Origin: Luteimonas kalidii
GTDB taxonomy: Bacteria > Pseudomonadota > Gammaproteobacteria > Xanthomonadales > Xanthomonadaceae
Length of the DNA stretch: 64,000 bases
Direction of reading: 5' to 3'
Assembly: GCF_029887935.1 (NCBI RefSeq)
Contig: NZ_JARXRO010000020.1
Coordinates: 433,876-497,875 of the forward strand
Below are positions 8,896 through 18,643 of this stretch, piece by piece. Under the pieces are notes generated by a model, which ran no database searches, was not told the DNA's origin, and saw only the letters and a program-made list of their open reading frames with translations. Within the stretch, counting starts at the first letter, position 1. The number at the start of each line of letters is the position of its first letter. A program made the position numbers and the translations under genes.

Positions 8896-9237
8896 GGAAA
8901 GAATCGTTCGTCCAGACGCAAAACCTGCCGTGGTCGGGGGAAAGGGTCGGCCTTAAAGTGCAGAAGTTTGCGATGCGCCGGCCTTAGATGACATTTTCTT
9001 GCCGCGGGATCCCTCCGGTGACCTCTTGGACGACTATTGTGTGCAACGCCGGTCGAAATGGCAGCATAGGTCGCAAACGGGGCTGCGGCGGGGGGGGTGG
9101 AAAACCGTGCCGCTATGGCAGTGAACCCGCGACTCTCCGCGCCCGCTGCATAGGTGCGCGTGTCCACCGGGATAGAGGGGGGGCGGCTGTCTTCGCCTTA
9201 CCCCGCTTCCATCTCAGATAGAGAACAACCCAACTCG
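8896..9237. other. Intergenic stretch, no gene seen
   Basis: About 340 bp with a G-run (GGCGGGGGGGG) near 9090 and no frame with recognisable content. It may include remains of the truncated gene to the left and the promoter of the membrane-protein gene to the right. Confidence 0.35.
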
Positions 9238-10041
9238 ATGATCAACGTCCTTCTAAGAATCAGCGCCTGGGGCCTACGTCGCTGGTCGAACCTGGCCGGA
9301 TGGTGGGAAAGCCAACGCTGGCCAATGCGCCTCTACTCCGGAGGCGGGATTGTCATTCTCATTTCACTCGCGTGCACAGTGATCCGACTGACCTACTGGG
9401 ATCTGCATCTGACGATCTTCATAATCGGCACACTTCTGCTGGCCTCAGGAATCCTGTTGGAAGGCTATCACCTGGCCAACAAGGGGATGGCTACGCGCCC
9501 AGGGAAGATCCTGGCCGCGCTGGTGGCAACGATGATCGGCGCATTGTCGATGGGAATGTCGTCGGTCATCATCAACCAGGCGACGGGATTCCCGCCCAGC
9601 GAGTTTCCTTATACCGTCGCCTTTCTGGCTCCCCTGACCGCAGGCCATGTCATTCTGCTGTTGACGGTGCTGCTGTTCATCGTTGCCTCCGTGCTGATTC
9701 TGGCTTCCGGAACAGTGTCGATATGGCAGGCGCTACGTCAGCCCGACCGTAAGGTCGATCGTGAATATATTCAGATGATGACGCGTCTGCTGGCTGCAAT
9801 CACTCTGTTTTCCTTGATCATATCCGGATGGAAGAAACAGCATGAACCCTACGAGTCACATCTGAATTCCGTGGCCGGCTGGTTTGTCTACACATTCGAG
9901 ATGTACAGCAACGATGGGTGCGTGCAGCGGCTCGGGGAGCGGATTCATCACGCCGGTCCCGGCGAGGTGTTCGTCGGATACCGACACGAAGGGAGGGCGA
10001 TCTTCTTCAAGCGTCGATGCACCGCCACGATCTTCGAATGA
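9238..10041 (+). CDS. Hypothetical inner-membrane protein with five predicted helices
   Basis: The 267-residue product has hydrophobic segments at about 28-46, 50-66, 91-113, 130-158 and 182-198. A C-terminal soluble tail of about 55 residues follows. The ATG at 9238 follows GAGAACAAC and skips an unlikely 28-residue polar extension. The family is not recognised. Small multi-helix membrane proteins in defence islands are often effectors or sensors. Here it stands alone, 200 bp before the GHKL ATPase and separate from the protease gene, so a defence role is only a suggestion. Confidence 0.6.
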   Translation: MINVLLRISAWGLRRWSNLAGWWESQRWPMRLYSGGGIVILISLACTVIRLTYWDLHLTIFIIGTLLLASGILLEGYHLANKGMATRPGKILAALVATMIGALSMGMSSVIINQATGFPPSEFPYTVAFLAPLTAGHVILLLTVLLFIVASVLILASGTVSIWQALRQPDRKVDREYIQMMTRLLAAITLFSLIISGWKKQHEPYESHLNSVAGWFVYTFEMYSNDGCVQRLGERIHHAGPGEVFVGYRHEGRAIFFKRRCTATIFE

Positions 10042-10246
10042 TCGGCCGGTTCGTGCAGCAGAGAGGAATTGGGGGCGGGCCCCGCCACCGTCCCGCAAGC
10101 AGCGTCGTCCCGGTTTCAGGCCCCTGGAGCACATGGGGCAGCTTTCCTTCCGGGCAGGCCCAGGGGTTAAGCTAGTCAGGCACCGATGAGTCGGGGCAGA
10201 GGAAGCAAGCCCTTAACGCTTGAAGCCGATCGGCTGGAGACAACGC

Positions 10247-12220
10247 GTGACATTCACACCTTTCGATCCCTTGGAATTCAAGAACACCAAGGTCAATGAC
10301 GCCGCGTTGGGAGCACTCAAGCGGGAGATAGATAACATCCTGAGCTCGTATGTGGGCTGGTACGATCCCTTCTGCGAGCTGATCCAGAATGCGTTAGACG
10401 CAGTCGAGGCGCGCGTAATCGCCGAATCAGCTGCGGGAACGGAGGCGAACTACACGCCTGCCGTCAGGATCCGTATCGATCTTGACCACAATTCACTGAC
10501 AGTCACCGACAATGGGATCGGCCTGGACAAGGACAAGTTCGAGCAGTTCCTCGCCCCCAACTTCTCATTCAAGTCCGGCAAGACCCGTGGCCACAAGGGC
10601 GTCGGTGCCACCTACGTTGCGTATGGCTTCAACTACATGCGCATTTCGACGAAGACCCCTGGCTTTGCGGCATCCGGAAGGATCATAGGCGCCAGGAACT
10701 GGCTGAGAAGCAATGCCTCCGGTGGAAACCCGAAGGTCGAACCGGATGACTCGAAACAGCTGGATGAGGCGTTTGACGCCTACGACAGAGGGGTCTCTGT
10801 CACCGTCCGCTTCGACGAGACAAGCCACCCCAAGCGTCTCGATTGGATCAAGACCAATACCGCCGAGCGTTGGCATAGGATCCTTTCGATCAAGACCGGG
10901 CTCGGATCGGTGTCCCGAGACACCTCGATCAGCGTCTGCATTGTCGTGATATCGAAAGGCGAGGAGACCAGATCCGAGACTGTCGGCACGTCCTATCTCT
11001 GGCTGCACGGATCTACGACGAAGAGCGTGTCCATCAAGGAACTCGCCGCGGCTTCCAAGGCACTGTTCGAAAAGTATGGTACGGGTCGCAGGTTGCCCGA
11101 CAGATACAGGAATCTGGACTTCATCCATGAGACATGGACAGCTGAGGAAATCGGCCATCTCCTGGGCAGCCAGCTCGATGAGGAGGAGCTCGAGGTACTT
11201 GCGAAGCACACTCCGACAATAAGTGTCGAGTACGGCTACACGACCAAACTCTGGCAGAGCTTCAATGATTCACTCCATCTACGGGGCGGCGGATACCGGG
11301 TTCTGCATACCGGGATCCAGCTTGCTGCAAACAACATGCCGCAGGGAGAACCGATCCTCGTCCCGCTCAAGCGATACACAGGACGTCAGAATCAGGTCCA
11401 TTTCCTCGTCCATTTCGACAACTACACGCCCGACCTGGGGAGGAAGGGCTTCCATCGTGAGCTTTCCGACTTCGCAAAGAGTGTCTCCCAGAAGCTGCTG
11501 GAAACCCAGATCGCGAAGTTCCATGGATCCATGAAAGCCAACTCTGGCGCATCGCCGGATCTGGCCCGGGAGATTGCGATCAGCGACTGGAAGAACGAGA
11601 TGCTTGATCATGAAGCCAAGCAGCCACTGCAGCTTGCAAACAAGCACTTCTTCCTGCCGATCGAACGGGTTTCCATCACGTCTGTTCCGACACGGGAGCA
11701 GGATGTGATCGCCCTGTTCCATCAACTCGTTGCCGGCGGCGTTGTACGCGGCCTCAATGTCATGTCGACGAACGAGCGTTTCATCTATGACGGACTGTTC
11801 AGGATCTCCTTCGATCTGAATCCCGAGCTCTTTATCCACGATCCGGAAGAGAACCCTCTGGGGGTGTCCAGCGAAGTGGTGACGGCGCTACAGGGGAAGG
11901 TCACACCTCCTCGCGTGCTGGAATACAAGTTCAGCCTCGATGGCCTGGTGGAGGACTTCGACAGCCAGAGCAAGAACATCAAGGATATCGATCTCTGCAT
12001 CGCCTGGGAAACAGGGGATCTCTACGTCGAACGATACGGAATCACCTCGCTGCTCATACCCGAGAACTCAGACCAGCGTCAATACCACGGCATCACGCAT
12101 GTCCTCTACGACATCGAAACCGGCGCCAAGCACTGCGACCTGATCATATTGAGCGAACTCATAGAGCATCTGAACGATCCATCCGTCTCTGCGGAGAAGC
12201 AGCGTCAGAAGTATGAGTAG
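10247..12220 (+). CDS. GHKL (Hsp90/MORC-like) ATPase of a restriction cluster
   Basis: The N-terminal ~130 residues carry a complete Bergerat ATP-binding fold. The N box is ELIQNALDAVE (E44, N48, D51), the G1 box TDNGIG (D88-G92), and the glycine-rich lid RGHKGVGATYV (114-124). The remaining ~530 residues are not recognised. GTG at 10247 is chosen because GGAGA lies 6 bases upstream. A TTG nine codons earlier has no such site. Stand-alone GHKL ATPases of this type are known from prokaryotic MORC-like restriction neighbourhoods. The gene lies 81 bp before mcrB, and a joint role in recognising or remodelling foreign DNA is inferred. Confidence 0.8.
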   Translation: MTFTPFDPLEFKNTKVNDAALGALKREIDNILSSYVGWYDPFCELIQNALDAVEARVIAESAAGTEANYTPAVRIRIDLDHNSLTVTDNGIGLDKDKFEQFLAPNFSFKSGKTRGHKGVGATYVAYGFNYMRISTKTPGFAASGRIIGARNWLRSNASGGNPKVEPDDSKQLDEAFDAYDRGVSVTVRFDETSHPKRLDWIKTNTAERWHRILSIKTGLGSVSRDTSISVCIVVISKGEETRSETVGTSYLWLHGSTTKSVSIKELAAASKALFEKYGTGRRLPDRYRNLDFIHETWTAEEIGHLLGSQLDEEELEVLAKHTPTISVEYGYTTKLWQSFNDSLHLRGGGYRVLHTGIQLAANNMPQGEPILVPLKRYTGRQNQVHFLVHFDNYTPDLGRKGFHRELSDFAKSVSQKLLETQIAKFHGSMKANSGASPDLAREIAISDWKNEMLDHEAKQPLQLANKHFFLPIERVSITSVPTREQDVIALFHQLVAGGVVRGLNVMSTNERFIYDGLFRISFDLNPELFIHDPEENPLGVSSEVVTALQGKVTPPRVLEYKFSLDGLVEDFDSQSKNIKDIDLCIAWETGDLYVERYGITSLLIPENSDQRQYHGITHVLYDIETGAKHCDLIILSELIEHLNDPSVSAEKQRQKYE

Positions 12221-12301
12221 GACGCCTTATGGCGCTGGTGCCGGATGCCATGGATTGCAGCACCCATCGGAGCGCTGCTGGTTGCTGAGGAGCTGTAGGA
12301 C

Positions 12302-13810
12302 ATGAAGACAAACACCACGGGCCCGACGATGAAGATCCTGTACGGGCCGCCGGGCACCGGCAAGACCTGGCGAGCCAGCAGGGAAGCGGTGCTGGCCGTC
12401 GATCCGTCGGGCTACGCCAAGGCGTTGAAGCAGGCCGACCCGGATGCCGCGATCGGCAGGCTCCACACCAGCCTGGTGGCGGACGGCAGGATCCTGTGGA
12501 TCACATTCCATCCCAGCTACTCCTATGAGGATTTTGTCGAGGGCTACCGCCCTGTCGTTGACGACAGCGGTCAGCTCGCCTACCGCGTCGTCGACGGGCC
12601 GTTCAAGACACTCTGTCTGCGTGCCCGGTTTGAGACCGACCTGCAGATCGGAGAGCAGCTCAAGGATGCTTCCGGGCGACCTGCGGGTGTTGTCGTGGAC
12701 AAGGATGCCGGCGGGTGGATTGTCAGGGTGACGCCCAACAGGGCCGACGAAGTGGCATCCTCGATAGACAAGTACGTTCCGCGCTATGTCGTCAACCGGA
12801 TTCTCGAGAAGGGATTCCCGGCCCAGATCTTCTCCATCCCCGGCAAGACGATTCTGAAGCTTGCTGACTACGGTATTGACCCGACAGACAGCGATGTGCC
12901 TCCGCCGACGGGAAGTGAAACGGCTACCAAGCGGCAGGGGTCGGTCATCAGGAAGATCATTGCCGCGCGCACCGGCATGTTCTCCTCGTCGGATATCAGC
13001 AATTCGTCCCATGTAGGATCGGTGGTCAGACGACTGGCCGAGCTGAAGAAGAAGGGTCCTGCTGCAGGAAGTCCGGTGGTGATCGTGCTCGACGAGATCA
13101 ACCGGGCGGAGCCTTCCCGGGTCTTCGGCGAACTGCTGACATTGCTGGAGGCCGACAAGCGTCAGGGAATGCCGGATGAGAAGAGGATCCTGCTGCCCTA
13201 CTCGAAGACGCTGTTCACCGTACCTGCCAATGTCTCCGTCATCGGCACTATGAATACGGTTGACCGATCGTTGACTGCACTCGACTTTGCCATGAGGCGC
13301 CGTTTCGAATTCGAGCTCGTCACCGCGGACTCCGGTCTTGTGCCCGACAATCATGATGGCGTCGACGTCCGATCACTGCTTGACCGGATCAACACCCGTG
13401 TCAGCATGCTGCTCGGCAACGGACGCGAGTTCGGACATTCCTTCCTGATGGAACGTACCTTGGCTGCTGTGCAGGAGGCACATGGCTGGGGAGCGGCACC
13501 GGACGGGAAGCTGCGCTCGCTCGCCCATGTGCTGCGCTCGAGCATCATGCCTACGCTGGCAGAGTATTTTCACGATGATCTGAGCAAGATCCGCGCGATA
13601 GCCGGAGAAGCGAGGAGTGAGAGCGGGAGCATAATCTCCCTGTTCGACCGCCCTCCCTCCGATCCCCAGTTCCTGGCGCGACTGCCCGACGAGTACGAGT
13701 ACTCGGAACTGAAATCAGGAACGTTCTCCCAATGGTGGGACCCTGCCTCCCCGGATTGGGATTCGGATCGATTCAGGGAATTCGCGTCGGCGCTTGCTGC
13801 CGGAAACTAG
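12302..13810 (+). CDS. mcrB: McrB-like AAA+ GTPase of a type IV restriction system
   Basis: Walker A is GPPGTGKT at residues 15-22 and Walker B is VIVLDEINRAEP at about 259-270. The McrB-type nucleotide signature is MNTVDRSLTALDFAMRRRFEF at about 316-336. In the McrBC family McrB assembles a GTP-driven ring that translocates DNA and activates McrC. The usual separate N-terminal DNA-recognition domain is absent because Walker A starts almost at once. An insertion between residues ~70 and ~250 may do that job, or the GHKL protein may provide recognition. GAGG/AGGA lies just before the ATG. mcrC follows after 15 bp. Confidence 0.88.
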   Translation: MKTNTTGPTMKILYGPPGTGKTWRASREAVLAVDPSGYAKALKQADPDAAIGRLHTSLVADGRILWITFHPSYSYEDFVEGYRPVVDDSGQLAYRVVDGPFKTLCLRARFETDLQIGEQLKDASGRPAGVVVDKDAGGWIVRVTPNRADEVASSIDKYVPRYVVNRILEKGFPAQIFSIPGKTILKLADYGIDPTDSDVPPPTGSETATKRQGSVIRKIIAARTGMFSSSDISNSSHVGSVVRRLAELKKKGPAAGSPVVIVLDEINRAEPSRVFGELLTLLEADKRQGMPDEKRILLPYSKTLFTVPANVSVIGTMNTVDRSLTALDFAMRRRFEFELVTADSGLVPDNHDGVDVRSLLDRINTRVSMLLGNGREFGHSFLMERTLAAVQEAHGWGAAPDGKLRSLAHVLRSSIMPTLAEYFHDDLSKIRAIAGEARSESGSIISLFDRPPSDPQFLARLPDEYEYSELKSGTFSQWWDPASPDWDSDRFREFASALAAGN

Positions 13811-13825
13811 CCTTCGGAGCAGCCA

Positions 13826-15094
13826 GTGCCTGTATTGACCACCTGGGAAGGCATGGAGATTCCGATCCCGCAGGGGATGGACAGGCATGCCGCGGGACAC
13901 AGGCTGATACGCGCCACTGAAGAAGCACCATTCCCGGCCTTCCGCTGGAAGAAGGGTAGGCTCCATGCAGCTGAGGTTGTGGGCTGCGTCCAAGTCGGAC
14001 GGCTGAGAGTCAACGTCCTGCCAAAGCTGGATACAGCGGAGCCGGATCGGGACAAGGAATTCCTGCTGAACATGCTGCATGCAGCAGGGTATCTGAGCCG
14101 ACCGCACACAGGCTCGGCAGAAGTCCGACCATCCTTCTCCGATCCATTGGAGGCCATGATCTCCGAGGTTGCTTTGGAGATGCTGTCCGCACTGCGAGAG
14201 GGTGTGCCAAGAAGATACGAGAGAAGGCAGGAGGATCTGTCCACCATCAGAGGTCGGATCGATTTTTCAAGCCTGTCGATCCGGCTGCCAAGTGAAAGGG
14301 CGCGTCTTCCGATGCGTCATTCGCCACTCATCACCGACAACGAGCTGGCGCAGTGCATAAAAGCAATCGCACAGATCCTCTACCGGCTGACCCGAAGCAG
14401 CTCCAATAGACAGTCGCTGGCAACCGTTCTTGGGCAATTCTCCGGCATCGGGGACAGGATGCCCAGCTATGAACAGCTTGATTCGGTGATGCTTGCGCGC
14501 CGCGAATCCCACTGGGAGAAATCGATATCGGTCGGACGTCTTCTTCTGGCCGGGCAATCTCCAGACCCAACGTTTTCAGGTGGCAGTGACGCCTTCTCGA
14601 TGCTGTTCCCACTGCAGCATCTGTTTGAACGGATGATGCGCAAGATCCTGGGAGGTGCATTTCAGCATAGTGGTATCCGCGCAAGCCATCGGAGCGCTCC
14701 TCTGTTCCTTCTGGAGGATCCGCGGGACAAGAGCGGCATTGTGCGACTGAAGCCCGACTATCTCTTCGACAGCGCATTCGGACTTGTTGCAGTGGGTGAT
14801 GCGAAGTGGAAACGCGCCACAGAATCGGGGCGGGCGCATGGGGTCAAACGCGAGGATCTCTACCAAGTGAACGCATACCTGGCGAGGTACGGCGTCCGGA
14901 ATGCCTTCGTCTTCATACCGCGAGCCAACTGGATGACGCCGGGTTGGATTAAGTCCTATCAGATTCCTGAAACCGAAAGACATATCCATCTGGTGGGTGT
15001 GGACATCGAAGGTCTGATAAACCGCGACCGTAAGGTGCGTGATAGTGCATTTGCGGTATTTTCCGATCCGGTCTTGCGCATCTTGGAAAGCTAG
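13826..15094 (+). CDS. mcrC: McrC-like nuclease subunit
   Basis: The 422-residue protein has the family's N-terminal beta-rich region (GCVQVGRLRVNVLPKL). The C-terminal PD-(D/E)XK nuclease core has KPDYLF at about 309-314 and VGDAKWK at about 323-329, with catalytic Asp, Asp and Lys. In McrBC, McrC binds the McrB ring and cuts DNA. The GTG start has GGAG about 8 bases upstream. Its stop overlaps the convergent vsr gene by 4 bp. Confidence 0.88.
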   Translation: MPVLTTWEGMEIPIPQGMDRHAAGHRLIRATEEAPFPAFRWKKGRLHAAEVVGCVQVGRLRVNVLPKLDTAEPDRDKEFLLNMLHAAGYLSRPHTGSAEVRPSFSDPLEAMISEVALEMLSALREGVPRRYERRQEDLSTIRGRIDFSSLSIRLPSERARLPMRHSPLITDNELAQCIKAIAQILYRLTRSSSNRQSLATVLGQFSGIGDRMPSYEQLDSVMLARRESHWEKSISVGRLLLAGQSPDPTFSGGSDAFSMLFPLQHLFERMMRKILGGAFQHSGIRASHRSAPLFLLEDPRDKSGIVRLKPDYLFDSAFGLVAVGDAKWKRATESGRAHGVKREDLYQVNAYLARYGVRNAFVFIPRANWMTPGWIKSYQIPETERHIHLVGVDIEGLINRDRKVRDSAFAVFSDPVLRILES

Positions 15095-15648
15095 GGCGTC
15101 AGTCGTCTTGGTCTGCGCGTACGGAGCTCGGAATGACCGTCGGTTCGGTTCATGAGCTCCTCGATGTGCCAGCGTTCGGTCGTATCGCCCTCGCCCTGAG
15201 TCTCGACCCTGACCACCACGTGCCGATAGCCAAATGAGACCGGCGGATTGTGATAGGCGTGGATCACAGCCTCAACGACCGCAGGAAGACCATGGCTGAC
15301 GTCATGTTCCCATATCCGCAAGACACTCCAGCCCTTCTCAAGTAGCTGCATGGTCTGAATGCGATCACGTGCGGTATTGGCCCTGAGCTTTTCATTCCAG
15401 AACTCCGTTCTTGATCTCGGCCTCACATAGTGCGCGGGGCATCCGTGCCAGAAGCATCCATCCAGAAAGATCGCGAGCTTGCGCGAGAGAAAGACGATAT
15501 CCGGCCTTGTCCCTTCCACCCGCAGATTGAGTCGGAATCGAAGCCCGCGATGCCACAGCCCCTTGCGCAGCAGAAGCTCGGGGCCCGTATCGCGGCCCCG
15601 GATGCGCGCCATGTTGGCGCTACGGCTAAGCGACTGTTGCCGCGGCAT
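15091..15648 (-). CDS. vsr: Very-short-patch-repair (Vsr) endonuclease
   Basis: Vsr signatures are plain: SANMARIRGRDTGPE near the N-terminus, then RPDIVF and FLDGCFWHGC (catalytic Asp, zinc-site and His residues), and WSVLRIWEHD. Vsr nicks next to T:G mismatches formed when 5-methylcytosine deaminates. It is normally paired with a cytosine methyltransferase, as here. ATG at 15648 is chosen because GAGGGA lies 7 bases upstream and it starts 10 bases after the methyltransferase stop. An earlier in-frame start would overlap that gene. The C-terminal ~35 residues extend past the usual Vsr core. Confidence 0.9.
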   Translation of the reverse strand: MPRQQSLSRSANMARIRGRDTGPELLLRKGLWHRGLRFRLNLRVEGTRPDIVFLSRKLAIFLDGCFWHGCPAHYVRPRSRTEFWNEKLRANTARDRIQTMQLLEKGWSVLRIWEHDVSHGLPAVVEAVIHAYHNPPVSFGYRHVVVRVETQGEGDTTERWHIEELMNRTDGHSELRTRRPRRLTP

Positions 15649-15658
15649 GGAGCTTCCC

Positions 15659-18037
15659 TCAGGAGACAGCAACTCTCCTGGCTCCATCTTCCGTTGCGGC
15701 TTCCCTTGAGGCATCCACGAGAGACAGGACTGACGTCACCCGCTCGGCGAACTGCTGACTGAGGAGAGGTGGAACCGCATTGCCTACCACACGGAATCCA
15801 TCCACCAGACCTACGCTTCCGAATCGGTAGTCGTCCGGAAAGGATTGGACACGGGCTGCCTCACGGACAGAAAGCGTACGCGGCAGAAACGGATGCACAT
15901 AGGCGTAGGTATCCTTGGCCATATGGCTGACGATGGTCTTGGAAGGCTGCGCGGGATCCATGCGTGAAAGCCAGTCTCCATGCGCTCCCCCGCGCTTCTT
16001 CAGGTAGTTTTCCGCCAACAGATGATGTTGGAGTTCTCCGGGATGCGGCGCAATCCCCTCCAGCAGCAACCGCAGACTCAATGAGCCGTCAGTCATCATT
16101 GAAAGACTGCTCACCTCCCTCAATGACACTCCCATTTTCTTGGAGAGTCCTGGAGTGGAAGCCAATGTCTTACGCAGCGACACAAGAACGTCGTTGATAC
16201 GTTGCAGCGTCGGCGCATCGTCACAGCGATAGTCCATCCACCGCTTTCCGGGACCCATGAGGGCGAAGAATGCTTCGTCATCAGGCCGCGGTGGACGGGC
16301 GATATGCGCATCAACCGAAGTGCCCCTGAACGTCCAGTTTCTGAAGACTGCCTCCGCCGACTCGATCGGACCGTTTCCGGGTTGTCCATCATCTTCGCTC
16401 CGGACACGGATCCCCGATCCCTGGCTTTCGAAATCAGGGGTAGGCAATCCCTCCAGCGCAACCGACAGTGGAACAGGTAGGCGCTTTTCAAGGGAGAGCA
16501 CCCAGGATGCGGCATCGATGTCGGACAGTGAAGCAGCGACATCCCCCCGGATGCCAGCCATCACAAAGCGCTCCCGGTTCTGTGGGACCGCATGTTCCGA
16601 TGCAACGACAATGCGTCGCGCGATATCGTAGTGGAGACCGCGCGCTGAGACCGCTTCGATCGCCTCCGCCAGGATGTCGGCTGCATCGAATTCGATGCCT
16701 TCCGATTTCACCACGGCCTGGAAGTGTTTGACGTTCTCAAACAGGAACACCTCCGGAGACAGCGCCGCTACAAACAGCACGTACTGATGCATGAGCTGGT
16801 TCCGGCTGTCTACCGAATCCTCATCCTCATGAACATGTACGCCCTGCTCACGCAGGCTGCGGATCTTGCCGCGACCGATACGGCTGAAGCCTTGGCAGGG
16901 CGGGCCTCCTAGGAGTACTGAGACCTGATGTCCGTTCTCATAGATCGATCTCAGCTCGGATTGCACCTCGGCATCGCCGAAGAAGGTCATACGCGCTTCT
17001 TCCCGTGATGCGCGCCAGTCTAGCCACAGACGCTTTATCCGCTGCATCGGACCTGTATCAAGAAACTGCTGGAATTTCCTGATCCGCTCTGCCGCAGATG
17101 CCAATTGGCCCCGACCCGCCCCGTCCGCCCTGGCAGTCAGCTTGCTGACTTCCGCATCCCAGAGTTTGCGTGCCCGGGTTCGGCAAGCGCGAAGCGCACC
17201 GTTGTCCACTTGCCCGGATGGAGCATCGCGCGCGTCTGAATCATCGCCATCATGATGCCAGATGAGAGGTCCCACCCTCGGATAAGCACTTCCTGTGGTG
17301 GGCAGTTTTGTGGCGCTGTGGAAGCCGGCAACTGATGTTTGTCCCAGAACAGCAGACCCCATGGCTCTGGTTTCTTCCAGATACTCCGGCTGGCTCCTGT
17401 ATGAGGCCAAGCTAGTGAGAAACGCGCTATCCAGGTCGTGCAGGCGTTTCCTCAAACCGGGAATCCCGACCTTCTGCAATTGCGCAATCAGATCCTCGTC
17501 GCCGGACGACCGTGCAATATGATCCAGGTAGTAGGCCTGTATCTCGGCCTCGTTCATGAAGTCGGTGATGTCTTCATGCCTTGCTATCGGCAGAACACCG
17601 GACGGGGAAGGGTGGTTGTCGTTGAATACCCGCACCATGGCATCCTCGATATCCAATGCCATCGCAATGCGGTAGACCTGGCCAGCATCGGAACGTTCGA
17701 ACCCCAATGACATACCTCCACAACCGCAGAACAGGTCCACGACATAACGTGGACGCGGCAGTGTGTGCCCGGACTGGGTCAAGCTCCTCGGCAGTCTAGA
17801 GCTGTGCGACGACTCAGCATTCGGGAAGGTCCTGACCAGTTGGATCGGGCGGCTTTGCCGGCCAGCACCACTAAGCCACAAGCGGTATTTTGCCAGCGAA
17901 TCACTACGCACATATTCCCCAGCCAGATGGCGCATGAGCGCGGATGTGCCAATTCCAATCGCTGCCGCAGCCTCCTGAAGGCTGATGCTCTCCGATTGAA
18001 TGCGATGCTGCACTTGTGTCAGAACGTCGTTTTTCAT
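15659..18037 (-). CDS. DNA (cytosine-5) methyltransferase with N-terminal HTH
   Basis: All main C5-methylase motifs are present: I (VDLFCGCGGMSLGFE, ~100-114), IV (GGPPCQGFSR with catalytic Cys381), VI (FENVKHF, 434-440) and VIII (QNRERF, 486-491). Near the C-terminus are the REAARVQSFPDDYRF segment and motif X VGNAVPP. About 265 residues separate motifs I and IV, far more than in typical enzymes. The first ~55 residues look like an HTH (LQEAAAAIGIGTSALMRHLAG), so the protein may bind its own operator. Target specificity cannot be read. It likely protects host DNA or defines which DNA the Mcr genes attack. Confidence 0.92.
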   Translation of the reverse strand: MKNDVLTQVQHRIQSESISLQEAAAAIGIGTSALMRHLAGEYVRSDSLAKYRLWLSGAGRQSRPIQLVRTFPNAESSHSSRLPRSLTQSGHTLPRPRYVVDLFCGCGGMSLGFERSDAGQVYRIAMALDIEDAMVRVFNDNHPSPSGVLPIARHEDITDFMNEAEIQAYYLDHIARSSGDEDLIAQLQKVGIPGLRKRLHDLDSAFLTSLASYRSQPEYLEETRAMGSAVLGQTSVAGFHSATKLPTTGSAYPRVGPLIWHHDGDDSDARDAPSGQVDNGALRACRTRARKLWDAEVSKLTARADGAGRGQLASAAERIRKFQQFLDTGPMQRIKRLWLDWRASREEARMTFFGDAEVQSELRSIYENGHQVSVLLGGPPCQGFSRIGRGKIRSLREQGVHVHEDEDSVDSRNQLMHQYVLFVAALSPEVFLFENVKHFQAVVKSEGIEFDAADILAEAIEAVSARGLHYDIARRIVVASEHAVPQNRERFVMAGIRGDVAASLSDIDAASWVLSLEKRLPVPLSVALEGLPTPDFESQGSGIRVRSEDDGQPGNGPIESAEAVFRNWTFRGTSVDAHIARPPRPDDEAFFALMGPGKRWMDYRCDDAPTLQRINDVLVSLRKTLASTPGLSKKMGVSLREVSSLSMMTDGSLSLRLLLEGIAPHPGELQHHLLAENYLKKRGGAHGDWLSRMDPAQPSKTIVSHMAKDTYAYVHPFLPRTLSVREAARVQSFPDDYRFGSVGLVDGFRVVGNAVPPLLSQQFAERVTSVLSLVDASREAATEDGARRVAVS

Positions 18038-18126
18038 CTAACTCTTACTTTGTTTGGTGAAGATATGGGCAGTAGATTCAGAGACGGAGCCGCAATGCAC
18101 TGCCAGTACCAATTCCAGTTGCGCTC

Positions 18127-18435
18127 TTAGGTGAGCGCAGCCAGGTGCTTCACTGTCTCAGGGTGTTTGCGCACCAGATGGATCAACGCCGTGGCCTGCG
18201 CGTTAGGCCTGGCCCGCCCCTGCTCCCAGTTCTCCAGGGTTCTGATATTGGTTCGCAGATAGTTCGCGAACACGTGGCGCGACATCTTCAGACTCTCCCG
18301 AATCTGAATGAGTTCATCGGCACTGAGCTCCGGCAACTTCGCCAAATACACCTTGTGCGAACGCCACGTGACCTTGTCCTGATGCTTTGGTCCGCGCACA
18401 TCCGGCGGCTTGCGGAGACTGTTTCGACTGGTCAT
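18127..18435 (-). CDS. HTH (XRE-type) regulator upstream of the methyltransferase
   Basis: The 102-residue protein has an HTH at about 44-90 (LSADELIQIRESLKMSRHVFANYLRTNIRTLENWEQG). This resembles NadS/HigA-like antitoxins and restriction-system controllers. No toxin-like frame is visible in the 200 bp upstream. It is co-oriented with the methyltransferase and vsr, 89 bp ahead of them, so controlling their expression is the most natural role. A solitary antitoxin is the alternative. Confidence 0.75.
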   Translation of the reverse strand: MTSRNSLRKPPDVRGPKHQDKVTWRSHKVYLAKLPELSADELIQIRESLKMSRHVFANYLRTNIRTLENWEQGRARPNAQATALIHLVRKHPETVKHLAALT

Positions 18436-18643
18436 TCCGATCGCTCCCTGTCTGACTCGTCATGTTGTCCATCTTTCATCGACTGGCCCACGCACCTTCA
18501 CTCAGCACCCAGGTGCAGTGCACTCGGTCATTTGGCTGCCGCAGGACCAGGAATCGACCTCTTGGTCCTTAATGTCTGCCAGGCGAACCGGCGTCCAAAG
18601 TGTACGTTATCTGCGTATAGCATGCATGAGCAGTCCTGCCCCA

